Positions 22,018 through 31,180 are shown, counted from the stretch's first letter. The stretch is 64,000 nucleotides of DNA from DASQHW01 sp038209365 (GCA_038209365.1 JBBQXS010000013.1:1-64000), one strand, 5' to 3'. Notes: generated by a model from the sequence alone, not told the origin. Program-made: numbers and translations.

Positions 22018-23382
22018 ATGTCAGTCCTGCCGGCCGCGGTGGTCATCGCTCCTGCAAGCAGACGCTCGGAATCCGGCGGAACGCGCCACACTGTGCGGCA
22101 CGGTCGGTGGTTCGGCTGGACGCTGGCCGGTGTCGCGTTCGCCGCGCTCGCGTTGCGCGTCGCGTACGTGCTCGTCGATCGGCGCGATGTCAATCCGATG
22201 GGCGACGCGTACTTCTACCATGCCGGCGCGAATTTGCTCGCAGACGGCAAGGGCTTCATCGTGCCGTGGCTCTATCCCGCGGCTCGCCTCGCCGCCGCCG
22301 AGCATCCGCCGCTCTACATGCTGTTTCTTTCCGTGCCGTCGGTGCTCGGGATGCACAGCGTGCTGACCCACGTGTTGTGGTCGTGCCTACTCGGCACTGC
22401 AACGGTGGTCGTCGTCGGGTTCGTCGGTCGGGCGGTCGGCGGCGAGCGTGTCGGAGTCATCGCGGCGCTGATCGCGGCGCTGTATCCGAACATCTGGGCG
22501 CCGGACGGGATGCTCCAGGCCGAAACCCTCGCGATGTTCGTCACAATGCTCGCGGTGCTCCTCGCGTACCGCTACTGGCGACGTCCGAGCTGGCCGCGGC
22601 TCGTGTGGCTCGGCGCCGTGTGCGGTGCGGCCGCGCTCACGCGCTCGGAGCTCGTCTTGCTCATCCCGTTCCTGGTGCTTCCGCTGGCGCTACGCACCAG
22701 GGTCCGATCGTTGCGCGACCGTCTGGTGTGGTTCGCCGCGGCGACCCTCGCGGCGGTGCTCGTGATCGCCCCCTGGAGCGTCTACAACGCGACGCGGTTC
22801 CAGCATCCGATCATCCTGAGCGCACAGGCAGGAGCGCTGCTCTCGGCTGCAAACTGTGACTCGACCTACTTCGGAAACCTCCAGGGCTACTTCGACATCG
22901 AGTGCACCGCGCGAATCGACCGGCGAGAGCTCTCCGAGCACGACGACCAGTCGGTCGAGGACCTGGTCAACCGGCGCGCGGCCTTCGCATACGTCCGGGG
23001 CCACCTCTCGCGGCTCCCCACGGTGGAGCGCGTGCGGCTGCAGCGTCTCGTCGGCCTCTACCACCCGTCGGCCTACGTGCGTGCCGACGTCTTCTTCGAC
23101 GGACGTGACCTCTGGGTCTCTTGGGCCGCACTCTGGAGCTTCTACGGGCTCGCGCTCCTGTCCGTCGCCGGCACGGTCGTGCTCCTGCGACGTCCGAAAC
23201 CGCACGTCCCCCTGCTTCCCTTGCTCGCACCGGTCGCGACCGTCGTCGTCACCGTGTTGGCGACGTACGCCAGCACCCGATTCCGAGCGACCGCCGAACC
23301 ATCCCTTGCCATCCTTGCGGCCGTCGCGATCGATGCCCCGATCCGGGCGGTGGTGCGGAAGATTCCCTCGTCGGGGGGATGA
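22018..23382 (+). CDS. GT-C type membrane glycosyltransferase (family 39-like)
   Basis: 454 residues with roughly ten membrane helices. The first periplasmic loop contains NPMGDAYFYHAGANLLADGK, an acidic site like the catalytic Asp loop of polyprenyl-phosphate-sugar dependent ArnT/PMT enzymes. HPPLYMLFLS and the TRSELVLLIP segment fit the same family. It should transfer a sugar from a lipid carrier to an extracytoplasmic acceptor. ATG 22018 follows the 40-residue frame by 9 bases, and ATGA joins it to the next gene. Confidence 0.75.
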   Translation: MSVLPAAVVIAPASRRSESGGTRHTVRHGRWFGWTLAGVAFAALALRVAYVLVDRRDVNPMGDAYFYHAGANLLADGKGFIVPWLYPAARLAAAEHPPLYMLFLSVPSVLGMHSVLTHVLWSCLLGTATVVVVGFVGRAVGGERVGVIAALIAALYPNIWAPDGMLQAETLAMFVTMLAVLLAYRYWRRPSWPRLVWLGAVCGAAALTRSELVLLIPFLVLPLALRTRVRSLRDRLVWFAAATLAAVLVIAPWSVYNATRFQHPIILSAQAGALLSAANCDSTYFGNLQGYFDIECTARIDRRELSEHDDQSVEDLVNRRAAFAYVRGHLSRLPTVERVRLQRLVGLYHPSAYVRADVFFDGRDLWVSWAALWSFYGLALLSVAGTVVLLRRPKPHVPLLPLLAPVATVVVTVLATYASTRFRATAEPSLAILAAVAIDAPIRAVVRKIPSSGG

Positions 23383-23687
23383 TCTCCCGGCACACGGGGC
23401 CAAAGGGACTCAAGGGCGGGGGTCGTTCGGCCGACTTCAAGGGCGTGAAGCTCGAGAAATGTCCCTACGACATGTCCCCGATCGCCGTCCGTTACGTCGG
23501 CGATTCCTTCGTGATCTCCTGCGAGACATGCGGCGCGGCTTGGGAGATGCGCAGCGGATTGATGCGTCGCTTCCGGGCTCCCGACAGCGCCACGATCAAG
23601 GCGGTTCGAGAGAGCTTGTTCCCGCCGGACCTCTTGGGCAGTGAGCGACCCGCTGCGACGGAGACGGCTGACAATGCTCTACGTTGA
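23379..23687 (+). CDS. small zinc-ribbon protein
   Basis: 102 residues, ATG 23379 overlapping the previous stop. LEKCPYDMSPIAVRYVGDSF then VISCETCGAAWEMRSG gives one Cys plus CxxC. The Lys/Gly-rich start (GPKGLKGGGRSADFKG) may bind nucleic acid. Similar small proteins occur next to glycosyltransferases or regulators in actinobacteria, but I cannot assign a role. Overlaps the HDOD gene downstream. Confidence 0.65.
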   Translation: MISRHTGPKGLKGGGRSADFKGVKLEKCPYDMSPIAVRYVGDSFVISCETCGAAWEMRSGLMRRFRAPDSATIKAVRESLFPPDLLGSERPAATETADNALR

Positions 23688-24513
23688 CGCCCCGGAGCAG
23701 ATTCACGAGTTCGACGAGGTCCCGACGGACCGAAGGGTTGCGCTGCGGCTCCTCTGGCTGCTCGACGACCCCAATGCACCGTTGGACGAGATCGCCCGGG
23801 TCATCTCTGCGGATCCGGCCCTGTCGGTTCGGATACTCGCGCTCGCGAACGTCCCGTTCTACCGGGAGGCGGGCGGAGTCACGGCGCTCCCGCGCGCAGT
23901 GTCTCTCCTGGGAGCGCAAACCGTGCGCTCCCTCGCGAGCACCGCGGTGCTCCACCTGTTCTCCGCGGATCGCGTCGAAGTCCCGGATCAGTTCTGGCTC
24001 CACGCGATCACGGCCGCGGTCGCGGCGGCGCGGGTTGCGAGTCGCCTTCAGGTCGACCCGGCCGAGGCGCTGACCGCAGCGCTCCTCCACGATCTCGGCG
24101 AACAGCTGCTGCGCGGCCGCGATCCTCAACAGTTCGACGAGATCGCTCGGACGCTCGCCGGCGAGCCCGTCGATGCTCGATTGGCAATCGAGCGACGTCT
24201 CCTCGGAGTCGATCACGCGACGCTCGGCGCACAAGTGCTGGCGAAACAAGGCCTGCCACGTACGATCACCGATGCCGTGCAGGAACATCACGTGGTCAGC
24301 GCGAGCGCATCACCCCTCACGCGGGTCGTGCACGTCGCCGATTGCATCGCGAAGATCATCGAGGGGGATACCCAGCTCGATCTGGACGCGGCATTCTCCG
24401 CGGCCGGCGTCAAAGGGACCGGCGACGCACTCGTCGACCAGACGGAGACCGACCGGCGCGCACTCCTCAGGTTCCTCGCCGATTTCCTGGCCCCCCGCAC
24501 CGGCGTCCGCTGA
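23674..24513 (+). CDS. HDOD-domain signalling protein
   Basis: 279 residues from ATG 23674 (GGAGA at 9 bases); GTG 23641 would add 11 residues. Residues about 20-215 form an HDOD domain: DPNAPLDEIARVISADPALS, RILALANVPFY, LPRAVSLLGAQTVRSLAST, then ALTAALLHDLGEQLL with an HD dipeptide. HDOD proteins are helical relatives of HD-GYP without the GYP loop and act in motility or stress signalling. A GGDEF protein follows 770 bases downstream, suggesting a signalling neighbourhood. Confidence 0.82.
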   Translation: MLYVDAPEQIHEFDEVPTDRRVALRLLWLLDDPNAPLDEIARVISADPALSVRILALANVPFYREAGGVTALPRAVSLLGAQTVRSLASTAVLHLFSADRVEVPDQFWLHAITAAVAAARVASRLQVDPAEALTAALLHDLGEQLLRGRDPQQFDEIARTLAGEPVDARLAIERRLLGVDHATLGAQVLAKQGLPRTITDAVQEHHVVSASASPLTRVVHVADCIAKIIEGDTQLDLDAAFSAAGVKGTGDALVDQTETDRRALLRFLADFLAPRTGVR

Positions 24514-24858
24514 CGCCGACTCGGGTGCCAGGAGTGCGAGCGCTGCCGCGAGGTTGATCACGTCAGCGGTGTATGCCTTCACTGAGCTTTCGGCGCGAAG
24601 GCGCTCGAGTTCCGTCCGACCTGTCGGCCAGCGCCCGGGATTCGTGATCCTCATCCCATCTCGCTTCCGATAGCCGGGGAAGTCGATCGCACGACACACC
24701 GTCGCGGCGATGGCGAAACGCGTTCCCTATGCCGGCACGTTCCCGATGCAGCATGTTCCGATCGCGCGAACACCGAGCCGCGCCGGATGGGTACTCGACC
24801 AGCATATACACGTGATCAAGCGGGATGACACGACAACGCGGTCAGTGTCGGTACCGGC
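24514..24858. other. 345-base gap with a coding-like minus-strand fragment
   Basis: The minus strand from ATG 24654 reads MRITNPGRWPTGRTELERLR and then AESSVKAYTADVINLAAALA with about 80 percent G/C third positions, but the frame runs about 200 bases into the convergent HDOD gene. This is probably a gene remnant or a short protein ending sooner by an error. Nothing else is seen. Confidence 0.35.
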
Positions 24859-25077
24859 TCAGCGCTTGGGTCTGATCTCGGTGTGATGGAACGCGACGGG
24901 CAGCAGTGCTCCGTCGGATCGACGACGCAAGACGTAACGATCGTTGGTCTCGCGCGGATCGCTGTGCACTGCATCGACCTCGAAACCCGGTGACCACCGA
25001 CCCTGGTAGCGAGTCCGCACCTCGACCTCGGTGCCTGGCGACAGGTGCCCGGGCCGGTCGTTTCCAAAGGTCGTCAT
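24859..25077 (-). CDS. 72-residue small-barrel protein related to the STAS protein N-terminus
   Basis: Starts ATG 25077 after GGGGGGAAG. PGTEVEVRTRYQGRWSPGFE then VDAVHSD, YVLRRRSDGALLPV and AFHHTEIRPKR align with residues 10-60 of the STAS protein at 16888-17424 (GDRVEV...WVGGFEV...R..DG..LP..F....IRP). The pattern is that of an SH3/Tudor-like five-stranded barrel. The free-standing form suggests a binding module of its own. Function unknown. Confidence 0.65.
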   Translation of the reverse strand: MTTFGNDRPGHLSPGTEVEVRTRYQGRWSPGFEVDAVHSDPRETNDRYVLRRRSDGALLPVAFHHTEIRPKR

Positions 25078-25284
25078 CGGCTTCCCCCCGGAACCCACGC
25101 GCCACGGACTCGACCGCGCGACGGGGACCCCTGTGTCCAGCGAGGAGCATCGTCATGTGGGAGCAACTTCTTGAGGGCGTTGCCGCTCCACACATGGCTT
25201 GCGAGACGCGAGGTATTTCGGCGGGCTCGTCTCGACGGCGAGACTCACGTTGAGTGGCGCCGGAGGAGTGCCGATAGTTGATCA

Positions 25285-27414
25285 ATGCGGATGCCGGAGG
25301 CGGATGTCATCGCGACGGCCCACGGGGCGGCCGAGCCGGATGATTCCTTCGCCGCGGCCATCATCGAAACGGCCGCGGACCTTGTGGTGGTCATCGACGA
25401 ATCCGGCCTCCTGCGCTACGCCAACGTGGCCGCGGGGTCGCTGCTCGGGTACGACCCGGCCTCGATGCAGGGAATTTCCGTGTTCGACCTGATCCATCCC
25501 GATGAGATCGAAGCCGCCACGAACGTCCTGGCCAGTACGTCCGTCAGCTCCGCGTTGCATGCCGTGCCGGTGCAGCTCCGGCTACGGGCGGCGGATGGCA
25601 GCTGGCGCCGACTCGAGGTGATCGCCTCGAATCTCGTCGCGCATCCGCATGTGCAGGGCATCGTGTTGCGATGCCGTGACGTGTCGTATCGGGACGATAC
25701 CCAGCGTCGCTTCCGTTTGATGTTCGAGCAGTCACCGGTCGCACAGGCGCTGGTCGTGCCCGGTACGCCGGGCGTGATCGCGAACGCGGCGTTCGCGAGT
25801 CTGTTCGCGATCTCGCGCGAAGCGTTGCTCACCACCGCGCCGGAGGCGTTGGTGCACCCCGACGATCGAGCGCAGATGCTGCACGACAAAGCGCTTCTGG
25901 AAGCCGATGACACCGGTCGATACGTCACGCAACGTCGGTACTTGCGCGGGAACGGAGAGGTATTCGTCGGCCGCGTTGCTGCGGCGCTGCTGCGCGATCT
26001 CGACGACCGGCCGGAGTACCTGTCCATCACGATCGAAGACGTCAGCGCGGAGCTGCGTGCGGCCGAAGCACTCAGGGTCAGCGAGGCCCGCGCGAGGGCG
26101 TTGATCGACAACTCGCCCGACATCATCGCGGTCCTCTATCCCGACGGTGAATGGGAAGCGAGCGATCAAGGCACGCGCCTGCTCGGCTACCCCAAAGGCT
26201 TCGACCCACCCGGAGGGGTGCTGTCCCTGGTCCACCCGGATGACTTCGCACCCGCGGCTGGCGCGCTGACCGACATCCTCGCCGGAACACGCGCAAGCGA
26301 CGCGCCCATCGAGCTGCGGTTGCGGGCCGCCGACGGCACCTATCGACAGTTCGAATGTGTCGGCCAGAACCTCGAAGAAGCCGCGCACATCGGCGGCGTG
26401 GTCATCACCGCACGCGATATCACGGCCCGCAAGCATGCCGAAGCTCGTCTGCGCGCGGCCGAGCAGCGCTTCAGGGTCGCGTTCGATCACGCGCCTTTGG
26501 CCGTATCGATCGTCGATCTCGAAGGGCGCATCGTGGACATCAACTCGGCGGGATGCACCATGCTCGGACAGTCGCGCGAAGACCTTCTCGGGACCCTCGC
26601 CGAGCTCAGCGTGCACCCCGAGGATCGCGAGGAGGCGATCGCCCGGACCACCGCGCAACTCGACGGCGCCGCCGCCCCGGTCGAGTTCCGGCTCCTCAGC
26701 GTCGGCGGCCAAGCCATCTCAGTGCTCTCCCACGCATCACTCGTCGAAGGCTCCGGCGACGAACCGCCGTACGTCATCACGTTGCAAACCGACATCTCGG
26801 ATCGCAAACATCTCGAAGCGGAGCTCGAACGGCGGGCGACGCACGACGAGCTCACCCGCTTGCGTAACCGCGCCTCCCTCGATCAGCACCTCGAACATGC
26901 GCTGCTGCGAAGGGTCTCGGTGCCCGTGGCAGCCATCTTCGTCGATCTCGACGATTTCAAGTCCGTGAACGACAGCTTCGGGCACGACGCCGGCGACAAG
27001 CTCCTCGCCCACGTCGCCGACCAGATCCGGCGGAGCCTGCGGGCGGGTGACGTCGCGGCGCGCGTCGGCGGTGACGAATTCGTCGTCGTATGCGACGTCA
27101 AAAGCTCCCAACAGGCTCTCGACATCGGTGAGCGGCTACGTGTCGCGATACAGGACGGATTCCACTACGCGAACCAACCGATCGGCGTCACCGCGAGCGT
27201 CGGTATTGCGTTGTCGAACCCCGCCGAGAGCGCGGCGTCGTTGCTGCGCCGGGCGGACACCGCGACCTACGTCGCGAAACGCGCCGGCAAGGCCCGCACC
27301 GAGCTGGCGGAAGGCACTCACGTCGCCGCCGACCTGGCGACCGGCCCCTCTGTCTGCGACCCGACCGATCGGTCAATTGCCGTGTGCGCCCCTGCCGTTG
27401 CCGCGCGCGATTGA
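25285..27414 (+). CDS. diguanylate cyclase with four PAS domains
   Basis: 709 residues. Four PAS units at roughly 20-140, 145-260, 265-390 and 400-520 carry typical ends (RCRDVSYRD, TIEDVSAELR, TARDITARKHAE, LQTDISDRKHLE). The C-terminal GGDEF domain starts at ATHDELTRLRNR; the active site is ARVGGDEFVVV, intact. RAGD five residues before GGDEF is a product-inhibition I-site. It should make c-di-GMP from two GTP and be damped by its product. There is no membrane segment, so sensing is cytoplasmic. ATG 25285 chosen; no strong ribosome site seen. Confidence 0.92.
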   Translation: MRMPEADVIATAHGAAEPDDSFAAAIIETAADLVVVIDESGLLRYANVAAGSLLGYDPASMQGISVFDLIHPDEIEAATNVLASTSVSSALHAVPVQLRLRAADGSWRRLEVIASNLVAHPHVQGIVLRCRDVSYRDDTQRRFRLMFEQSPVAQALVVPGTPGVIANAAFASLFAISREALLTTAPEALVHPDDRAQMLHDKALLEADDTGRYVTQRRYLRGNGEVFVGRVAAALLRDLDDRPEYLSITIEDVSAELRAAEALRVSEARARALIDNSPDIIAVLYPDGEWEASDQGTRLLGYPKGFDPPGGVLSLVHPDDFAPAAGALTDILAGTRASDAPIELRLRAADGTYRQFECVGQNLEEAAHIGGVVITARDITARKHAEARLRAAEQRFRVAFDHAPLAVSIVDLEGRIVDINSAGCTMLGQSREDLLGTLAELSVHPEDREEAIARTTAQLDGAAAPVEFRLLSVGGQAISVLSHASLVEGSGDEPPYVITLQTDISDRKHLEAELERRATHDELTRLRNRASLDQHLEHALLRRVSVPVAAIFVDLDDFKSVNDSFGHDAGDKLLAHVADQIRRSLRAGDVAARVGGDEFVVVCDVKSSQQALDIGERLRVAIQDGFHYANQPIGVTASVGIALSNPAESAASLLRRADTATYVAKRAGKARTELAEGTHVAADLATGPSVCDPTDRSIAVCAPAVAARD

Positions 27415-27472
27415 GCGTACGAACACGGCACATGGTGTTGTGGAGAGGTAACGCGCGGGTAAACGCACAGGC

Positions 27473-27823
27473 GTGCACGACGTCTGGCTGCTCCTGATCC
27501 GTGGCGTCGTGGGCGGCACATTCGTCGTCGCCTTCGCCGTCCTGTCGCAGATGCTCGGGCCCAAGAGCTTCGCAGGCGTGTTCGGCGCAGCGCCGTCGAT
27601 CGCGCTGGCCTCGCTGCTCGTCACCATCGCCGCCAAAGGCGAACACGCGGCGCGGATTCAGTCGCTCTCGATGATCTTCGCCGGGTTCGCGATGGTCGCA
27701 TACTGCCTGACGGCCGTCGTCACGGTTGATCGCTTCGGAGCACTTCGGGGCTCCGCGGTGGCATTGGTGTCGTGGGGTGTCGTGGCGACGCTGGCGTACG
27801 GAGTGGTGACGGGGCTCAGCTGA
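27473..27823 (+). CDS. DUF3147-like small membrane protein
   Basis: 116 residues from GTG 27473. Four membrane helices, beginning DVWLLLIRGVVGGTFVVAFA. LGPKSFAGVFGAAPSIALAS is characteristic of DUF3147 proteins of unknown role. It overlaps the next gene by one base (TGATG), and the neighbour also looks like a DUF3147 relative, so the two may form a heteromeric complex. Confidence 0.72.
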   Translation: MHDVWLLLIRGVVGGTFVVAFAVLSQMLGPKSFAGVFGAAPSIALASLLVTIAAKGEHAARIQSLSMIFAGFAMVAYCLTAVVTVDRFGALRGSAVALVSWGVVATLAYGVVTGLS

Positions 27824-28269
27824 TGGGCGTCCGGATGGCTTTGCGTCAGAACGAGACGCTGTTCAAGCGCGACAGCGTTGACGAGCAAATCACGATCGAG
27901 TCGTCGCGGCTCCGAGATCTCGAGGTCAAGGCGTTGGCCGTCAGGTTCGCGTTCGGGTTCACGATCTCGGTGCTCGTGGGTGCGATCGGGCTGGCGGCCG
28001 GAGACCGGATCGCAGGATTGTTCCTCGCGTTCCCGGCGATCCTGCCCGCGAGCCTCACGCTGATCGCGGACGAGGACGGCGAGGAGAAGGCGAAGGTCGA
28101 TGCCGCGGGTGCATGCTTCGGCAGCGTGGGGCTCTCGGCGTACGGCGCGGCATCCTGGTTCCTGCTTTCGCGCATGGCGCCCGTGCCGGCCGAGCTGGGC
28201 GCAGTGGTCGCATGGGCCGTCGTCGCGATCGGCGGTTACCTGGTCGTGCGGGCCCGCTTGCGGGCATGA
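27823..28269 (+). CDS. second DUF3147-like membrane protein
   Basis: 148 residues from ATG 27823. An N-terminal cytoplasmic stretch of about 45 residues (RQNETLFKRDSVDEQITIES) precedes four helices; GLFLAFPAILPASLTLIADE parallels GVFGAAPSIALASLLVTIAA of the upstream gene. The acidic EDGEEKAKVDAAGACFGS loop is distinct. Translationally coupled to the upstream paralogue. Function unknown. Confidence 0.7.
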   Translation: MGVRMALRQNETLFKRDSVDEQITIESSRLRDLEVKALAVRFAFGFTISVLVGAIGLAAGDRIAGLFLAFPAILPASLTLIADEDGEEKAKVDAAGACFGSVGLSAYGAASWFLLSRMAPVPAELGAVVAWAVVAIGGYLVVRARLRA

Positions 28270-28297
28270 TGCACCGCGACCGACGTGGTGTGCACGA

Positions 28298-29005
28298 TCA
28301 GCCGGCCGCCTGGATGCGCCTCGCGAGATCGTGCAACGAGTCGACGCGGTCGTAGTCGGCGTCGAGGTGCAGCTCGAACGGATCCATCAGCACCGGTCGC
28401 ATGCCGGCCTTGCGGGCGCCGACCACGTCGATGCCCGGCATGTCGCCCACGTACCAAGCGTCCTCGGGCGCGAGGTCCATCGCGTCGAGCGCCAGGTGGA
28501 AGATGCGGGGGTCGGGCTTCATCACACCGACCACGCCGGAGTCGATCACGCACTCCACCTCGACACCGATGCCGGGCCCCACTTGCAGGATCTCGAGATC
28601 GGCGAGCCGCTGTCCGATCAATCCGTCGGCGTTCGAGATGATGCCGAGCCGGACGCCGGTCTCCTTCAACGCGCGCACGCCCTCGCGCGCGCCGGGAAGC
28701 TCACGCAGCCACAACGCGGCGTCGGCGAACTCGCTGTCGAGATGCAGGTGCACCTCTTGTCGGAACTCCTCGTCGTCGGGTATCCCGCACGCGGTGATAT
28801 AGCCGTCGAGGTACTCATGCCACGCCGACGGCCAGTCGAGATCCTCGGTCATCGGAAAGTTCCGCGCACCCATGTAATGCGCGCGGTCCAGCATCTCGAC
28901 CGCGGGCGTGAAACCCGCGCGCGTGAATGCCCCCATGATCCGATCATGCTCGGGGACGAGGAACACGCCGCCGACATCGAGTAGCACGGCTTCGGGTCCC
29001 GGCAT
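28298..29005 (-). CDS. HAD-superfamily hydrolase
   Basis: 235 residues. Motif I is LLDVGGVF (Asp nucleophile; the +2 residue is Gly, as in several phosphatase and dehalogenase branches), motif II IISNAD, the conserved Lys is in VGVMKPDPRIF, and motif III WYVGDMPGIDVVGARKAG. A helical cap lies between motifs I and II. ATG 29005 (MPGPEAV) is preferred over an upstream in-frame start because the extra residues come from the hairpin repeat at 29046. Probably a small-molecule phosphatase; substrate unknown. Confidence 0.85.
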   Translation of the reverse strand: MPGPEAVLLDVGGVFLVPEHDRIMGAFTRAGFTPAVEMLDRAHYMGARNFPMTEDLDWPSAWHEYLDGYITACGIPDDEEFRQEVHLHLDSEFADAALWLRELPGAREGVRALKETGVRLGIISNADGLIGQRLADLEILQVGPGIGVEVECVIDSGVVGVMKPDPRIFHLALDAMDLAPEDAWYVGDMPGIDVVGARKAGMRPVLMDPFELHLDADYDRVDSLHDLARRIQAAG

Positions 29006-29045
29006 CCACGGAAAGCTACTGGTGGCCTTCCGCCGCTTCGGGCGT

Positions 29046-29131
29046 GGCAGCCTCGGCGCGGCTCCCCGGCTGCACGCCAAGGCTGCCACCCAACCCGTGT
29101 CCTATTGAACGCGCGTCTCACGATCCGTGGC
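29046..29131. repeat. structural direct repeat, copy A
   Basis: GGCAGCCTCGGCGCGG...AGGCTGCC forms a hairpin, followed by CACCCAACCC...TTGAACGCG. Related to 29354-29447 in the same order of blocks (GGCAGCCTC, GCCACCCA, AACGCGTC-like, TGGC). Confidence 0.55.
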
Positions 29132-29353
29132 AAGCCGCTCGCTCACTTTGCGGGGCGCGCACGAGCACCTGTCCCCGGCCCGACGCGACGACGCCCCCAC
29201 GGTGGGGCGCAGGGGGCGTCGCCAGAACCGCGTCCACAGCGGGCTGGCGGGACGCGCGTCGCGTACAGTAGCCGAGACATCACGAAAAGTGCAACCCCGA
29301 CGGGGACACGCATGATGACGCCGGCCCCGCGGAGGTGACCGGTGTTGGGGCGG

Positions 29354-29447
29354 GGCAGCCTCAGCGCGGGCTTGCCCCCGCTTGCGTCGCACCGAGGCCG
29401 CCACCCAGCCCTTGCGACGCATTCAACCGCGTCCCACCTTCCATGGC
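29354..29447. repeat. structural direct repeat, copy B
   Basis: GGCAGCCTCAGCGCGGGC...GAGGCCGCC hairpin, followed by CACCCAGCCC...TTCAACCGCGTC. About three quarters identical to copy A at 29046-29131 with small indels. Both copies contain an inner CGCGG/CCGC-type stem. Confidence 0.55.
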
Positions 29448-29575
29448 GAGGTTCGGTCGTCGCCTGTGACAAGTGACACTTCGCGTGACGTCGAGCTGCA
29501 ACGACCGAGCGTGCACCGCTCCCCATCGTCATAAGCGAAGGTTCGACAAACCTTCAAGACCTATCCTTTTGTCGC

Positions 29576-30754
29576 GTGATCACCTTCAGGCGCCTCGACG
29601 CGCTTCCGCCGTATGCGTTCGCACAAATCGACGCATTGAAGGTGCAGCTTCGCCGGGCCGGCGAGGATGTCATCGATCTCGCGTTCGGCAATCCCGATCT
29701 GCCGTCACCTCCGGTTGCGGTCGAGAAGCTCGCGGAGGCAGTGCGCAACCCGCGCAACCACCGGTACTCCACCAGCAAGGGCATCCCCAAGCTCCGCCTC
29801 GCGGTCGCCGATCTGTACGAGCGGACCTTCGGGATCACGCTCGACTTCGAGACCGAGATCTGCTCGACGATCGGCGCCAAGGAAGGCTTCTCGCATCTGA
29901 TGCTCGCGCTCGTCGGTCCGGGCGACACCGCGCTCGTGCCGTCGCCGTCGTATCCGATCCACATCTGGGGCCCGATCCTGGCGGGTGCCGGGGTGCACTA
30001 CGTGCGGATGGGGCCGGGCCAGAATTTCTTCGAGAACATGCGCGGCGCGTACGACCAGGCGTGGCCGCGCCCGCGGGTGATCGTCACGTCGTTCCCGCAC
30101 AATCCCACGACCGCGTGCGTCGACTACTCGTTCATGGAGCAGCTCGTCGAGTTCGCGCGCGATCGCGAGATCGTCGTCGTGCACGACTTCGCGTACGCGG
30201 ATCTCGGCTTCGACGGCTACCAGCCGCCCTCGATCCTCCAGGTGCCGGGCGCCAAGGACGTCGCGGTCGAGCTGTACACGCTCACGAAGTCGTTCTCGAT
30301 GGCCGGTTGGCGCATGGGGTTCGTCGTCGGGAACCCGGAGATCGTGGCCGCGCTCGCGAAGTTGAAGTCGTATCTCGACTACGGCTCGTTCCAACCGATC
30401 CAGATCGCGGCGACGGTCGCGATGAACGAGGCCCCCGACCACCCCAAGGAAGTCAACGCGATCTATCGCGGCCGGCGCGACGCGTTGATCGACGGGCTCG
30501 CCCGCATCGGCTGGCAGATCGAACGGCCCAAGGGAACGATGTTCGTGTGGGCCTCGATCCCCGAGCCGTACACGGAGATGACGAGCCTCGAGTTCGCGAC
30601 GATGTGCGTGCAAGAGGCGAAGGTCGCCGTCTCGCCGGGCTCGGGGTTCGGCCCGGGGGGCGAGAGGTTCATCCGGTTCGCGCTCGTGGAGAACGAACAG
30701 CGCATCCAGCAGGCCGTCCGTCAGCTCCGCAAGGGCCTGACCAAGCTCGGCTGA
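29576..30754 (+). CDS. PLP-dependent aminotransferase, class I/II
   Basis: 392 residues from GTG 29576. The PLP Lys is in LTKSFSMAGWRMGFVVGNPE; the aromatic/substrate motif SFPHNPTTACVD and the Asp of VVVHDFAYADLGFDG are intact, and FGNPDLPSP opens the fold. The sequence is of the AlaC/LL-diaminopimelate aminotransferase-like group, which makes alanine or handles aspartate-family amino acids. Ends 12 bases from the convergent bacterioferritin-like gene. Confidence 0.9.
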   Translation: MITFRRLDALPPYAFAQIDALKVQLRRAGEDVIDLAFGNPDLPSPPVAVEKLAEAVRNPRNHRYSTSKGIPKLRLAVADLYERTFGITLDFETEICSTIGAKEGFSHLMLALVGPGDTALVPSPSYPIHIWGPILAGAGVHYVRMGPGQNFFENMRGAYDQAWPRPRVIVTSFPHNPTTACVDYSFMEQLVEFARDREIVVVHDFAYADLGFDGYQPPSILQVPGAKDVAVELYTLTKSFSMAGWRMGFVVGNPEIVAALAKLKSYLDYGSFQPIQIAATVAMNEAPDHPKEVNAIYRGRRDALIDGLARIGWQIERPKGTMFVWASIPEPYTEMTSLEFATMCVQEAKVAVSPGSGFGPGGERFIRFALVENEQRIQQAVRQLRKGLTKLG

Positions 30755-30766
30755 CGCGCGCTCCCG

Positions 30767-31180
30767 CTAGCCGAGCGCGGCGCGCAAGTCGCGCGCGTGC
30801 TCCTGGGTCTGCTGCAACAGCGGCGCCAGCGTCTCTGCGACGTCGGGCAGCCCGAGCTCGTTTGCCTGCTCGACCCGCTCGCGGTAACGCTCGAGCTGCG
30901 CCTCTTCGAGCGCCAGGTCGGCATGGAGCGCGGCCTGCGCGCCGGTTGCCTTCTCGACCGCCGGCACCGAGGTGGCGGGCACGCCGCCGAGGAAGTCGAT
31001 CTGTCGTGCCAGCGTGACCGCATGCTCGAGCTCTTGCCTCACGTGGACGCCGAGCTCGTCGAGCGTCGACTGGTACTCGGCGCCCTTCACCGATGCGATG
31101 TGCTGCACGTACTGCACGATCGACTTGTATTCGAGTGCAAGGTCTTCGTTGAGGAGTGCGACAAGCGCGTTCTGATCCAT
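30767..31180 (-). CDS. bacterioferritin-like ferritin-fold protein
   Basis: 137 residues from ATG 31180. The four-helix pattern has metal ligands in NEDLALEYKSIVQYVQHIAS and HVRQELEHAVTLARQIDFLG (ExxH pairs) and LEEAQLERYRERVEQANELG. Size is slightly below typical bacterioferritin (about 155). Iron storage or a di-iron redox role is likely. It precedes the TetR gene's end by 62 bases on the same strand. Confidence 0.78.
   Translation of the reverse strand: MDQNALVALLNEDLALEYKSIVQYVQHIASVKGAEYQSTLDELGVHVRQELEHAVTLARQIDFLGGVPATSVPAVEKATGAQAALHADLALEEAQLERYRERVEQANELGLPDVAETLAPLLQQTQEHARDLRAALG

Larger units (their letters stand above)
29006..29575. other. 570-base gap with paired structural repeats
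   Basis: No gene seen. Two related elements, 29046-29131 and 29354-29447, lie in the same orientation. The gap separates the divergently transcribed HAD and aminotransferase genes and so should hold both promoters. AGACCTATCCTTTTGTCGC just before GTG 29576 has no ribosome site, so the aminotransferase may be leaderless. Confidence 0.5.
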
